64,000 nt of DNA from Shewanella canadensis. GTDB taxonomy: Bacteria; Pseudomonadota; Gammaproteobacteria; Enterobacterales; Shewanellaceae. Of the stretch, positions 21,587-31,308 are shown one piece after another (the first letter of the stretch is position 1; every line of letters starts with the position of its first letter). The DNA is taken from NCBI RefSeq assembly GCF_003966225.1, contig NZ_RXNU01000005.1, forward strand, positions 248,001-312,000. The letters are read 5' to 3'. The notes under the pieces are model-generated. The model saw only the letters and a list, made by a program, of their open reading frames with translations. It did not search any database and was not told where the DNA came from. The position numbers and the translations under genes are program-made.

Positions 21587-21826
21587 TTGATGAGATTAAA
21601 ACAGAGAGTTATCATCGGAAAGACACCATCAAATGAAGAGTTCACAGGTGATGACCGAGCAAAAAAACGCTTCATATCTAATGATTTGTTTATCTATTAT
21701 GCAAACGCCTAAATCCCATGTTTTATCGCTTGACCGCGTTATGGGTTTTGCGTAAAGTACGACCCCGTTAGCAGACAATGTCTGACTAAATGTGGAGTCA
21801 AACACATTAAACATGACTAACAATTT

Positions 21827-21916
21827 GGTGAGGTGTCTGAGTGGCTTAAGGAGCACGCCTGGAAAGTGTGTGATGGGTTAAACCATCCGAGGGTTCGAAT
21901 CCCTCCCTCACCGCCA
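21827..21916 (+). tRNA. serX: tRNA-Ser (anticodon GGA)
   Basis: A 90-base class II tRNA. Acceptor stem GGTGAGG pairs with CCTCACC (21906-21912), followed by the discriminator G and an encoded CCA. The anticodon loop CTGGAAA gives GGA, which reads serine UCC/UCU codons. A long variable arm (gatgggttaaaccatc) and a normal TTCGAAT T-loop are visible. A terminator follows directly. Confidence 0.96.
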
Positions 21917-21924
21917 TATTTAGA

Positions 21925-21954
21925 AAAAAGGCTGTCCGAATGGACAGCCTTTTT
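21925..21954 (+). terminator. Terminator of tRNA-Ser
   Basis: aaggctgtcc and ggacagcctt pair around gaat, followed by a T-run. Begins nine bases after the tRNA CCA end. Confidence 0.92.
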
Positions 21955-22445
21955 CGTTTCAGGTTTGTCCTGAGCTTATGAGTGATACACCAGATATCCC
22001 GTGAGTGGTGTTCTTTATACGAATGAGTCATTTGAATTAGCTGATTACTGTTGCGGCAGTGCATCAATTAAGAGGAGGCTCCCCCCGCACCCGACTTAAA
22101 GTGTGCATTAAACAAACTGAATAACTTTCCCCATTTAAAATAGGTCCCCTAACCCATTTATCGACACAGATGAGTTAGCATATTTGGTCTACTATTTTCT
22201 CTTAGGCAGCTTCTAATTATACCTATTCTTCCTATTTCGTTACGATATGCCGATTAACTTAGTGTCCAGTCAAATCGGAACAGTGCAGTAGGATTGATAG
22301 CAAGCTATGCCGACCAGTTTCGATGAAAACGTATGATTATTAATAATAAGAGTAAGAGTCTGAGAAACTGGCTGGCTGCATATATCCCTTAGATACCATA
22401 TACTGTTGATCATATATTCAAATCATCATCAATATCGAGCGAACC
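21955..22445. other. Intergenic region, no gene seen
   Basis: About 490 bases without a credible ORF, repeat or RNA gene. The minus-strand ORFs overlapping the tRNA are artefacts of its antisense. The last 100 bases are AT-rich and probably hold the promoter of the DUF294 gene. Confidence 0.5.
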
Positions 22446-24329
22446 ATGGAAGTCGAGCTACTTGAAATTCGAAATTTCATCCGCAAATATCCCCCTTTTG
22501 ATCAGTTGCCTGAAGAAGCGTTAATCGAAGTTTCAAAAAGTGTCGAGATCTCATACTACCGAGCTGACAGTACAATCATTGAATTTGCGGATAAAATACA
22601 CGATCTCTTTATGATCCGCAGTGGTGTGGTCGAGATATATCGCCGTACTGGTGAGCTTTATAACCGCCTTGACCAAGGTGGCTTATTTGGGCAGATGGGG
22701 CTGTTAACCAATAATAAAGTTCGCTTCCCAGCCAAATCAATTAAAGACACTCTTTTATACTGCATTCCAGCAAACATTTTTGAAGATTTTTGCGAACGCT
22801 ATGACACTTTTGCCGACTTTGTTGAAGTAGAAGGCAGTATTCGATTACAGCAAGCAGTTGAAGACAATAGTGATGATGCCAATTCACTGACCACCTCAAA
22901 AGTAAAGACCTTGCTCAGTGGCGCACCAGTGATGCTACCTACCACCACCACAATTCAGAACGTTGCCAAAATAATGTCTGAAGAGAATGTCTCTGCAGCA
23001 ATCATCAATGATCCAAACCTTGCCGATGAAGGTGGTAACAGCTTTGTTGGCATTATTACCGAGCGCGATCTGTGCGCCAAAGTTATCGCAAAAGGGTTAG
23101 ATGTCGATACCCAAGTGGTCGAGGTGATGTCTACAGAACTCATCTCTTTGGATCACAACGCCTATATTTTTGAAGCGATGTTGTTAATGCTGCGTTATAA
23201 CGTTCATCACCTGCCCATTCTAAAAAACAAACAACCGATTGGCTTAATTGAAGTCAGCGACATCATTCGTTATGAATCTCAAAACAGCTTGTTGTTTGTC
23301 AGCAGTATTTTCCAGCAAAACAGCATTGAAGATTTGATTATGCTGTCGAATCAACTCAAAGACTGTTTTGTCCGCATGATAAACGAAGATGCTAACTCAC
23401 ACATGGTCGGTCGAGCTATGTCGGAAATTGGCAGGAGTTTTAAACAGCGTCTACTTGAGTTGGCTGAAGAGAAATTTGGGCCACCACCTGTACCTTACTG
23501 CTTCTTAGCATTAGGATCGATGGCCCGTGATGAACAGCTTATCGTTACCGACCAAGACAATGCGATCATTCTCGATAATCAGTACCAAGAGTCACTACAT
23601 GGGGAGTACTTTAAACAGCTTGCCACCTACGTTTGTGATGGTTTAGCCGCGTGCGGTTACACCTATTGCTCTGGTGACATCATGGCAACGAATCCTGAGT
23701 ATCGAAAAACACAATCTCAATGGGAAGAGTGTTTTGCAGATTGGATTGATAATCCAAACCCGCAAGCGCTACTTAATTGCTCCATCTTTTTCGATCTCTA
23801 CGGTGTGTATGGCAGACCCAAATGGGCTGAACAGTTGAACGCGTTTATCCTTAGAAAGGCGAAAAAGAACAACCGCTTCTTGGCCTGTCTTGCTAGAAAT
23901 GCATTAAACCGCACACCACCACTTGGCTTTTTTAAAGACTTTGTGATGGAAAAAGATGGTCGCCATAACAACTCCATTAATCTGAAAAGACGAGGTACTG
24001 CACCGTTAGCCGACCTCATCCGTGTGCACGCCCTTGCTATCGGCTCTCAATCGCAAAACTCATTTGATCGATTAGAAGACATCATAGAGGCGGGGATATT
24101 ACCTCCATCAAAGGGTAAAGACCTGCAACATGCGATGGAATTCATCTCTTTAGTTCGCATTCGCCATCAAGCATTAGACATTGAGTCAGAGCACGAGCCA
24201 GATAACAATATTGAGCCTGAAAACATGTCTGATTTTGAAAGGCGTAACCTAAAAGATGCCTTTTTGGTCTTGAGTAGTGCGCAAAACTTTTTAAAGTTCC
24301 GCTACACTGCCAACAGCATGCAGGGGTAA
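22446..24329 (+). CDS. cNMP-binding/CBS/DUF294 putative nucleotidyltransferase
   Basis: 627-residue cytoplasmic regulatory protein. Domains in order: cyclic-nucleotide-binding-like (about 10-130, with GGLFGQMGLL), two CBS domains (about 155-290, including GIITERDLCAKV and HHLPILKN) which usually bind adenosine nucleotides, then a DUF294 nucleotidyltransferase domain (GSMARDEQ near 357 and TDQDNA near 366, giving the GS and DxD features of GlnD-like enzymes), and a helical C-terminal DUF294 part. The modified target is unknown. In relatives I recall, this gene and the next exonuclease sit beside acetate permease genes; here they do not. By eye the DNA looks more AT-rich than its surroundings. 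Confidence 0.88.
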   Translation: MEVELLEIRNFIRKYPPFDQLPEEALIEVSKSVEISYYRADSTIIEFADKIHDLFMIRSGVVEIYRRTGELYNRLDQGGLFGQMGLLTNNKVRFPAKSIKDTLLYCIPANIFEDFCERYDTFADFVEVEGSIRLQQAVEDNSDDANSLTTSKVKTLLSGAPVMLPTTTTIQNVAKIMSEENVSAAIINDPNLADEGGNSFVGIITERDLCAKVIAKGLDVDTQVVEVMSTELISLDHNAYIFEAMLLMLRYNVHHLPILKNKQPIGLIEVSDIIRYESQNSLLFVSSIFQQNSIEDLIMLSNQLKDCFVRMINEDANSHMVGRAMSEIGRSFKQRLLELAEEKFGPPPVPYCFLALGSMARDEQLIVTDQDNAIILDNQYQESLHGEYFKQLATYVCDGLAACGYTYCSGDIMATNPEYRKTQSQWEECFADWIDNPNPQALLNCSIFFDLYGVYGRPKWAEQLNAFILRKAKKNNRFLACLARNALNRTPPLGFFKDFVMEKDGRHNNSINLKRRGTAPLADLIRVHALAIGSQSQNSFDRLEDIIEAGILPPSKGKDLQHAMEFISLVRIRHQALDIESEHEPDNNIEPENMSDFERRNLKDAFLVLSSAQNFLKFRYTANSMQG

Positions 24330-24332
24330 ATA

Positions 24333-25049
24333 ATGCGCAATTTCAGTAATCAAGAGATCTTAAACTGGAAAGCTTTTTTGCAAATTAAAGCACTAGAAAG
24401 TAAAGATAGCCGCCTGACTAACTTTTATAATGCCAGCACTTACCATGAGGAAATCAAACTTAAGGATATTGATTTTGTTGCCTTAGATTTTGAAACCACG
24501 GGTCTGGATGCAGATCAAAACAGTATTATCAGTATTGGTTTAGTCCCTTTTACCCTGCAACGAATTGCTTGTAGACAGGCGAAACACTGGTTTATAACAC
24601 CGGAAGATAAACTCCAAGAAGATTCAATCATCATCCATGGTATTACCCACTCTGATTTGAAAGGTGCACCGGATTTATTGCGGATCTTAGAGCAGTTATT
24701 GGATGAGCTGGCAGGGAAAATTGTGGTGGTGCATTACCGCAGAATTGAACGTGATTTCTTTGATGCGGCGCTAAGAAGCTTGATCAACGAGGGCATTGTC
24801 TTCCCCGTCGTTGATACCATGCAAATTGAAGCTGACATCCAGCAGGCTCGCCCGAGAAGCTTTATAGATTGGCTTAAAAATACCCGACCAGAATCGATTC
24901 GACTCGCCAATAGTCGTACCCGTTATAATCTGCCTACTTATCCGCCACACGATGCTTTAACCGACGCTATTGCTACTGCGGAGTTACTGCAAGCGCAAAT
25001 TCACCACCACTTCAGCCCAGAAACGCCAATTAAAAAGCTTTGGTTATAA
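24333..25049 (+). CDS. DEDDh 3'-5' exonuclease (DnaQ-like)
   Basis: 238-residue exonuclease of the DNA polymerase III epsilon type. The Exo motifs are visible: DFETTGLD (Asp and Glu, near 53), HGITHSDL in the middle, the VVHYRRIERDF region (Exo II Asp), and PPHDALTDA (His and Asp of Exo III, DEDDh class). It is not the replicative epsilon subunit, since that would sit beside rnhA. The start lies three bases behind the stop of the DUF294 gene and shares its transcription, so the two products probably act in one pathway, which is not known. Confidence 0.88.
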   Translation: MRNFSNQEILNWKAFLQIKALESKDSRLTNFYNASTYHEEIKLKDIDFVALDFETTGLDADQNSIISIGLVPFTLQRIACRQAKHWFITPEDKLQEDSIIIHGITHSDLKGAPDLLRILEQLLDELAGKIVVVHYRRIERDFFDAALRSLINEGIVFPVVDTMQIEADIQQARPRSFIDWLKNTRPESIRLANSRTRYNLPTYPPHDALTDAIATAELLQAQIHHHFSPETPIKKLWL

Positions 25050-25105
25050 AATCTGGGTTATAAATCCTGAATTATAAAGCGCTAGCTATAACACTTTAGC
25101 GATAA

Positions 25106-25156
25106 TAAAAAAAAGCCGAGTAATGCAGTATTTAAATAATAAGTGCATCACTCGGC
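25106..25156. terminator. Bidirectional terminator between exonuclease and BCCT genes
   Basis: gccgagt (25115-25121) plus tgca pairs with tgca plus actcggc (25150-25156) around a long AT-rich loop. On the minus strand a run of eight T follows, ideal for the transporter gene. On the plus strand a weaker T-rich stretch follows. Confidence 0.85.
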
Positions 25157-25184
25157 CTATATTTTTATCTAACGGTTCAACAGA

Positions 25185-26762
25185 TTAACGAAGACGTTGT
25201 TCTGTTCGTAGTCCCATTATCAAACTGACACACATCACCAACAAAATAATGGTAAACGGTAGAGCTGTGGAAATAGCACCGGCTTGCAAGGCTTCAATGG
25301 CTTCTGTGCCACCCACCCAAACCAGACCAGCAGCAATCGCACCTTCGATAAATGCCCAGAATACGCGCTGAGGAACTGGTGCATCGACTTTACCACCTGA
25401 TGTGATGCTATCAATAACCAGTGAACCAGAGTCTGATGAGGTCACAAAGAAAACCAGCACTAGTACAACAGCGAGCAGAGACAAAACATTACCCATTGGC
25501 AATGCGTCAAACATTTGGAACATGGCAAGTGGCACTTCTGTTAAGCCTTTTTCACCTAACGTACCGACTTTATTAACGATTTGATCAATCGCAACACCAC
25601 CAAATACTGACATCCAAAGCATAGTAACAACCGTTGGTACAATGAGTACTGCCGTCATGAACTCACGAATTGTACGTCCACGCGAAATACGCGCAATAAA
25701 CATGCCGACAAAAGGAGACCAAGAAATCCACCATGCCCAATAGAAAACAGTCCAGCCATGCATCCAGGCTTCATCTTCACGGCCAATCGGGTTACTTAAA
25801 GGAATAATATTTTCAATGTATCCCATGACTGTGGTCGGAATAGTTCCCATGGATACGGCAAAAGTAACCAAAGTCACAAACACCACTAAAGCAAGCGCCA
25901 GCAGCATATTGACATTACTGATGATTTTCACACCACCTTCAATGCCACGGACGACAGAAATAACCGCTAACAAAGTCACTATAAATATGATAGCGATTTG
26001 AAGCATTAGGCCGTTATCAATGCCGAACACATGGTGAAAACCACTGGCGGCTTGTTGAGCACCCAGTCCAAGAGAAGTGGCAAGACCAAAGAGAGTGGCA
26101 AGCACCGCTAGAATGTCAACAATATGCCCAGGCCAACCCCAAGTGCGATCGCCCAGGATTGGATAAAAGACTGAACGCATTGAAAGCGGTAAGCCCTTAT
26201 TGTAAGCGAAAAATGCTAACGACAGTGACACTACGCCGTAAATCGCCCATGGGTGAAGTCCCCAATGGAACATTGTGGCGCCAAGAGCCAGCTTAGCGGC
26301 TTCCGGTGTGTTTGCGGCAACATTAAGGGGTGTTTCGTACCAACCGGTAAAGTAGGCAACAGGCTCTGCAACCCCCCAAAACATGAGTCCAATACCCATA
26401 CCTGCAGCAAATAACATTGCTATCCATGACTTCATCGAGTAGTCGGTTTTTGCCTCATCACCACCTAATCGAATTTTGCCATATGGAGAGACAATCATTG
26501 CCACACAAAACACGACAAAAATGTTGGCAGACCACATAAACAAACCATCAAAAGCCCCAATGATTTGCCATTTTATGCCGTCTAATACGGATTTGGATGT
26601 TTCAGGATCGACCAGTAATATGGCTAATAAAAAGAGTCCAATTAAGGCAGCGCTGATCCCAAAAACAGGATTGTGAACATCGAAGCCCCATTTTTGAATG
26701 TTATCTTGTCCGATTGTGTAATCGGTATTATCAATACTGTATTTATCTTTTCTGGTATTCAT
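25185..26762 (-). CDS. BCCT-family transporter (betaine/choline/carnitine type)
   Basis: Inner-membrane secondary transporter of 525 residues with about twelve hydrophobic helices. Family signatures: GMGIGLMFWGVAEP near residue 118, HWGLHPWAIYG near 165, and FYWAWWISWSPFVGMFIARISRGRT-type sequence near 340, whose tryptophans line the substrate site. Members take up glycine betaine, choline, carnitine or DMSP, driven by sodium or protons. The specific substrate cannot be read from sequence. It lacks the long C-terminal tail of osmosensing BetP, so it may not be an osmosensor. The ATG has GAGGG upstream. No betaine-metabolism genes are adjacent. Confidence 0.92.
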   Translation of the reverse strand: MNTRKDKYSIDNTDYTIGQDNIQKWGFDVHNPVFGISAALIGLFLLAILLVDPETSKSVLDGIKWQIIGAFDGLFMWSANIFVVFCVAMIVSPYGKIRLGGDEAKTDYSMKSWIAMLFAAGMGIGLMFWGVAEPVAYFTGWYETPLNVAANTPEAAKLALGATMFHWGLHPWAIYGVVSLSLAFFAYNKGLPLSMRSVFYPILGDRTWGWPGHIVDILAVLATLFGLATSLGLGAQQAASGFHHVFGIDNGLMLQIAIIFIVTLLAVISVVRGIEGGVKIISNVNMLLALALVVFVTLVTFAVSMGTIPTTVMGYIENIIPLSNPIGREDEAWMHGWTVFYWAWWISWSPFVGMFIARISRGRTIREFMTAVLIVPTVVTMLWMSVFGGVAIDQIVNKVGTLGEKGLTEVPLAMFQMFDALPMGNVLSLLAVVLVLVFFVTSSDSGSLVIDSITSGGKVDAPVPQRVFWAFIEGAIAAGLVWVGGTEAIEALQAGAISTALPFTIILLVMCVSLIMGLRTEQRLR

Positions 26763-27106
26763 TGACCCTCGTTTAGAATAACTTTCATTCGAAAAATGTA
26801 CGTTATTTTACTGTATTCGACGACAACTTGCAGCCTATTGCTGAAAGCAATAACGTCTCTTGTGACCTTCCAGACAATAGATTAAGAATTCTGGGTGAAA
26901 GTGCTTAGTCAGATTGCCAATTGAGTTTTAAATCTATCTAACTTTGGGACTTCGACAACCAAAATATCTTTAACTAAGCTTCAGGCTAAAAGGCTGTTCA
27001 TTTTTATAAAGCCCATAAGGTAACAGGTACAAGCAAAACAAATTTATCTCTAACTATGATTTTTCATCACGGTCACGTGAGACTCCAATCCTGGGTATTT
27101 CAGGTT
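26763..27106. other. Intergenic region, no gene seen
   Basis: Between the BCCT gene start and the HAD hydrolase stop. No credible ORF or RNA gene. It must hold the BCCT promoter on the minus strand. I see no clear terminator behind the HAD gene. Confidence 0.45.
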
Positions 27107-27817
27107 TCAGGTGTATTTTTCAATGATGCCACTAAGCTCTGATACACAAGATGCGACGTAGTCTGGTTTGACCGACCAACTATCGGGGGTTGCGCCACTA
27201 TAAGCGGCAGCAACTGAGATAACTCTTGAGCCAGCTCCCAGTGCCTGTTCAATATTTTTCGCAAACTTAACATCGGCTTCGTGGTCACCGACATACATAA
27301 CCCGTTTATTTACGGCCTCGTCGAAAATATCGGTTAAGCACTTAACACCGCCGAAAGGATGTGGTTTCTGTGAATGACTATCCAGATCATCGTAGCCCAC
27401 AACCGCTTGAAATGGCTTATCTAAACCATTTTGTTTGAGTACATTCCAAATGTTTAGCCGAGAGTTTTGAGAACAGATCCCGTGAGGCAGATGAGAAAAC
27501 TGTTCGATGACGTTTTCTATTCCATCAAATAAGCGTACCTGAGTTTGGTTACTTTCTTGATGCTCGGCCCAAAGAGCACCCGCCTTCAGCATTTCATTTT
27601 CGGTCAGCCCATAGTAATCCCTATACAGCTCTTGCCAGTTTTTTGCCCCATGGTTGGCTTCGTGATATGCCGCTTCGTTCAATAGGTATTTAGGAAGCTT
27701 ATCTCCAGTGAAGTGTGGAGCAACTATAGATAAAATTGATTTTGTGATCGCGATATTTTTGGGTACAGAATTAACCAAGGTTCCATCGTAATCCCACAAA
27801 ATTGCCTGCAGCTTCAT
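27107..27817 (-). CDS. HAD-family hydrolase (phosphoglycolate-phosphatase-like)
   Basis: 236-residue haloacid-dehalogenase superfamily enzyme. Motif I is DYDGTLVNS (nucleophile and acid/base aspartates at the N-terminus), motif II lies in GICSQNS, motif III is a lysine in SHSQKPHP, and motif IV is the acidic pair in YVGDHEADV. A helical cap domain (about 15-85) marks subfamily I, as in phosphoglycolate phosphatase. The substrate is uncertain. The frame is open to 27835; the ATG at 27817 has AAGGA eight bases upstream and starts directly at the fold, so I chose it. Confidence 0.88.
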   Translation of the reverse strand: MKLQAILWDYDGTLVNSVPKNIAITKSILSIVAPHFTGDKLPKYLLNEAAYHEANHGAKNWQELYRDYYGLTENEMLKAGALWAEHQESNQTQVRLFDGIENVIEQFSHLPHGICSQNSRLNIWNVLKQNGLDKPFQAVVGYDDLDSHSQKPHPFGGVKCLTDIFDEAVNKRVMYVGDHEADVKFAKNIEQALGAGSRVISVAAAYSGATPDSWSVKPDYVASCVSELSGIIEKYT

Positions 27818-27900
27818 AACTTTAATCCTTCTCATGTCTTCTGTCAGGATTATACAGGGTGTTATTTTTTAAAAAAATGATTAGTCACACGCAACGAAAC

Positions 27901-27927
27901 AAAAAAGCCCCATCTTTCGACAGGGCT
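27901..27927 (-). terminator. Terminator of the NIT-domain chemoreceptor gene
   Basis: On the minus strand AGCCC and GGGCT pair around a 12-base loop, followed by six T. Confidence 0.8.
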
Positions 27928-27961
27928 GTGTACGTACACTCAATTTTTAAATGCCTGACAT

Positions 27962-29956
27962 TTAGCTCAGCTTAAACTTACTCACCTCTTCGGCCATGGC
28001 ATTGGCATCTGCTAATAAGGTTTCATTTAGCTGACTGAGCTCGTCGGAGACCACTTGGGTATTTTGATAGGTTTCACTGATCTTAAGTGCATTACGATTG
28101 ACCTCTTCGGAAACTGCTGACTGCTCATGTGTTGCAGCAGCTATCTGTTCGTTCATACTGTCAATCACACCCACTTCATGCACAATCTTATCGAGATCTT
28201 GACCCGCTTTTTCCGATTCGGTAACACTGATCTCAGCCTGGGACTTACCCTTATCCATCGCTGTAACGGCAACCACAGCCGCTTTCTCGAGGCGTTCCGT
28301 CATGTCCCTGATATCTTCGGTTGAGGTTTGCGCTCTCTGAGCTAAACTTCGCACCTCATCGGCGACAACGGCAAATCCCCTTCCCATCTCGCCGGCACGT
28401 GCCGCTTCTATCGCCGCATTTAAGGCCAGAAGGTTCGTCTGTTCGGCGATACCACTGATCACGCCTAAGACACTCACGATTCCTTGAATATCATTATCCA
28501 ATTCATGAATAGCTGTAGATGCCTCACCTATCTCCTGCGCTAATAAGTTAATACTGTCACAGGTTTTGCTGACCTCAATATTTCCCTCTTTCGCTTCAAC
28601 ATTGGCCGCTGCAGACGCCTCTGAGGCTTTCACTGCATTGATTGCGATCTCTTGCACCGTCGCACTCATCTCCGTCATCGCAGAGGCGACTTGCTCGGCC
28701 TCGCTATGTCCGATAGCAACATCTTGCTGCATCGCGGTTGCACAGGTATCCATCCTCTCTGACGCATGCAACAGCCTGTCAGTATTATCCCTTACCTTGT
28801 GAATGACTTGCTCAAAATCATTCATCATATTGTTGAAGGCCCTACCGAGTTCGCCAAGCTCATCAGTTGTCTCACTTTTAACTCGAACGCTGAGATCGTA
28901 ATTTTGCTGCGCGGTACTGATAGTCGAATGTAGGTAGTGCAACCGGTTATGCATGTACTTTGCGACAGTAACTGAGATAAAGAGGACCAGACTGCCTGAA
29001 ATAATCAATATGACTATGATACTCAGCATCACAGATTGAGAGGCTTGCAGCTGTTTTTCTGTCACCTTAATTAATGACTCGGATAGCGATTTTTCGAATG
29101 CTCGTACCAATTCGATTCGAGCCGTTGATTTAGCAAACCAACTCTCGGCGCTTTGATCACTGATAGCCTCACCCTTTTGACTTAATGCAATCTGTCTCAG
29201 TGCCTTAACATCGGCTACGGCTTGAGAGCTGGTCAGTTGTCTATATCGACTTTTAACCTCTTCAGAAGCCAAGGCAAGAAAGCGCTCTTCGTAACTGGCT
29301 TGCTCCGATACCAGAGTGACAAACTTAATGAACATACCAGGCTTAAATTCAGGGTTACCAAATGTCGAACTTAACACTGCGCGTTCTATTCCCGCCCTCT
29401 CCTTCATCTGAAGATAGGCACTAAATGATGCGGCCTGAATAGCGATCTCCTGGCTATCTCCCTCCTTGGCCGTTTGATCGACAATACTCAATAACATCTT
29501 ATTGAGACGGGTGTAGTAACCGACCTCTTCGGCCACCGATATCGACAGGCTATCGACACCGGAACGGATATTATTCAGTCTGGAGACTTCGGAGTTCACA
29601 CGACTCAGCTGACTCGAGAATACCTTCGGTAAGGTATTCTCACGAACGAATGTATTAAACCCTGATAATTGTTTATCGGTTAATTGTCTCTGACCTGGAA
29701 GTTTACTTGCAAACGATCTTCCCTTGGATCCGATAAAGCCGGCACTCATTCCTCGCTCTTTTTGTAACTCATGAACGAGATCGCCATTCACGGTCGCCAA
29801 TTGACTCAACACTTTTACCTGCTCAAGCCCCTGTCCCAGTTGATACTGGTTATATACAACGGAAGTACCAAATAGAATACAACCTATTATCGGAGGGAGT
29901 ATGACGAGCATAAGTTTGTTTTTTATGCTTAAATTTCCGATCCATCGAAGCTTCAT
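27962..29956 (-). CDS. Methyl-accepting chemotaxis protein with NIT sensor domain
   Basis: Chemoreceptor of about 664 residues. After the first membrane helix (about 15-38) the periplasmic region shows the nitrate/nitrite-sensing (NIT) domain signature: HELQKERGMSAGFIGSKG near 60-77, then a QRQLTDKQLSGF stretch, and later QMKERAGIERAVLS, the second NIT helix motif. A second membrane helix (about 310-335), HAMP and the signalling hairpin ([20 protein letters not shown]) follow. The frame opens at a GTG at 29989, but the ATG at 29956 has AAGGA seven bases upstream. NIT domains have been linked to nitrate and nitrite; ligand assignment here is inference. Confidence 0.92.
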   Translation of the reverse strand: MKLRWIGNLSIKNKLMLVILPPIIGCILFGTSVVYNQYQLGQGLEQVKVLSQLATVNGDLVHELQKERGMSAGFIGSKGRSFASKLPGQRQLTDKQLSGFNTFVRENTLPKVFSSQLSRVNSEVSRLNNIRSGVDSLSISVAEEVGYYTRLNKMLLSIVDQTAKEGDSQEIAIQAASFSAYLQMKERAGIERAVLSSTFGNPEFKPGMFIKFVTLVSEQASYEERFLALASEEVKSRYRQLTSSQAVADVKALRQIALSQKGEAISDQSAESWFAKSTARIELVRAFEKSLSESLIKVTEKQLQASQSVMLSIIVILIISGSLVLFISVTVAKYMHNRLHYLHSTISTAQQNYDLSVRVKSETTDELGELGRAFNNMMNDFEQVIHKVRDNTDRLLHASERMDTCATAMQQDVAIGHSEAEQVASAMTEMSATVQEIAINAVKASEASAAANVEAKEGNIEVSKTCDSINLLAQEIGEASTAIHELDNDIQGIVSVLGVISGIAEQTNLLALNAAIEAARAGEMGRGFAVVADEVRSLAQRAQTSTEDIRDMTERLEKAAVVAVTAMDKGKSQAEISVTESEKAGQDLDKIVHEVGVIDSMNEQIAAATHEQSAVSEEVNRNALKISETYQNTQVVSDELSQLNETLLADANAMAEEVSKFKLS

Positions 29957-30038
29957 GAAAAGATCCTTTCTGATGTCACTAAAGTTCACTTCCGACTTAA
30001 AGTTTAGCGTACATATGGTTAAATTTTCGGTTGTTATA

Positions 30039-30068
30039 GAAAAAAAGCCTCCATAATGAAGACTTTTT
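30039..30068 (-). terminator. Terminator of nadA
   Basis: On the minus strand AAAAAGTCTTC and GAGGCTTTTT form a ten-pair stem (with G-T pairs), followed by more T. It lies about 45 bases behind the nadA stop. Confidence 0.78.
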
Positions 30069-30113
30069 ATTTAAGATCAAACCAACAAGGCTATTCAGTA
30101 AAAATATCTGCGA

Positions 30114-31181
30114 TTACGCGTTACCTTTCACTTTCATATTTAATGTCTGTGCGAAATTCAGCATACGGTCAAGCGGAACGAGTGCGGCTTCACGCAGGTC
30201 ATCATCTACAAATATCTCATGGGGAGATGTATCTGTGGCAGTTAAAGAGGCTTCAATGGCCTGAAGTCCATTCATCGCCATCCAGGGACAGTGAGCACAG
30301 CTTCGACAGGTTGCACCATTTCCGCCAGTTGGCGCTTCAATCAATATTTTATCCGGCGCCCCTTGCTGCATCTTGTAGAAGATACCTCTATCGGTTGCAA
30401 CGATAAAGGTGTCATTAATCATGGTTTGTGCGGCCTTGATTAGCTGGCTCGTCGAACCAACGGCATCGGCCAATTCGACGACACTAGCGGGCGACTCCGG
30501 GTGCACTAAAATGGCCGCATCGGGATGTTTAATCTTTAGTTCTCGAAGCGCCTTGGCCTTAAATTCGTCATGAACGATACAATCACCTTGCCACATCAGC
30601 ATCTCGGCGCCAGTTTGCTTGGCGATATAGCTACCCAGATGGCGATCCGGCCCCCAGATAATCTTCTTACCCTGACTATCTAAGTGCTCGACTATCTCAA
30701 GTGCGATACTCGAGGTCACCACCCAGTCCGCACGAGCCTTAACCGCCGCAGAGGTGTTAGCGTATACCACCACGGTATGATCCGGGTGAGCATCACAGAA
30801 CTTGCTGAAAGTATCAATTGGACAACCAATATCGAGGGAACACGTTGCGTCAAGCGTCGGCATTAACACCGTTTTCTCGGGACTTAGGATCTTTGAGGTT
30901 TCCCCCATAAATTTAACGCCAGCAACGATCAAGGTTTTTGCCGGGTGATCACGTCCAAATCTTGCCATTTCCAGTGAATCAGAAACACAACCGCCCGTCT
31001 CTTCGGCTAACGCCTGTATCTCGGGATCGGTATAGTAATGCGCGACCAACACGGCATCTCTTTCAACCAATAACTGTTTGATACGAGCCTTGTAGTTAGC
31101 CTTTTCAAGATCGGTTAATGGCAATGGCTTAGCAGGAAATGGATATTGAACATCTTCGATTTGTGGGGCTGACAGACTCAT
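30114..31181 (-). CDS. nadA: Quinolinate synthase A
   Basis: 4Fe-4S enzyme that condenses iminoaspartate with dihydroxyacetone phosphate to quinolinate, the precursor of NAD. 355 residues, close to E. coli NadA (347). Triplicated fold with the three cluster cysteines in expected places: one in [11 protein letters not shown], one in [11 protein letters not shown], and one in [21 protein letters not shown] near residue 43 and the HPESP motif (near 230) are substrate-binding. It stands alone, with its own terminator. No NadR or NiaR operator was recognised upstream. Confidence 0.95.
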   Translation of the reverse strand: MSLSAPQIEDVQYPFPAKPLPLTDLEKANYKARIKQLLVERDAVLVAHYYTDPEIQALAEETGGCVSDSLEMARFGRDHPAKTLIVAGVKFMGETSKILSPEKTVLMPTLDATCSLDIGCPIDTFSKFCDAHPDHTVVVYANTSAAVKARADWVVTSSIALEIVEHLDSQGKKIIWGPDRHLGSYIAKQTGAEMLMWQGDCIVHDEFKAKALRELKIKHPDAAILVHPESPASVVELADAVGSTSQLIKAAQTMINDTFIVATDRGIFYKMQQGAPDKILIEAPTGGNGATCRSCAHCPWMAMNGLQAIEASLTATDTSPHEIFVDDDLREAALVPLDRMLNFAQTLNMKVKGNA

Positions 31182-31261
31182 GTTAAAACCAGGAAGAAAT
31201 GTATATTAGCGAGATTATACGTAATTGGAGGCAAAAGATTAACTCATTTAAGCGATTAGAA

Positions 31262-31291
31262 ATAAAAAGAACGCAAATCGCGTTCCTTTTA
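31262..31291 (-). terminator. Terminator of the bkd operon
   Basis: gaacgc (31269-31274) pairs with gcgttc (31280-31285); on the minus strand AAAAGGAACGC precedes and TTTTTATT follows. Lies just behind the E2 stop. Confidence 0.85.
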
Positions 31292-31308
31292 TTTACCATT
31301 TCAGTCGA

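Noticed and set aside
21846..22067. Minus-strand ORF over tRNA-Ser
   Set aside because: Its end is the well-known spurious peptide produced by translating a serine tRNA in antisense.
22446..26762. DUF294/exonuclease/BCCT block as a defence island
   Set aside because: A nucleotidyltransferase next to a nuclease is suggestive, but the pair is widespread in metabolic settings and no other defence gene lies nearby.
30056..30406. 116-codon plus-strand ORF
   Set aside because: Antisense to nadA, whose frame is clearly conserved.
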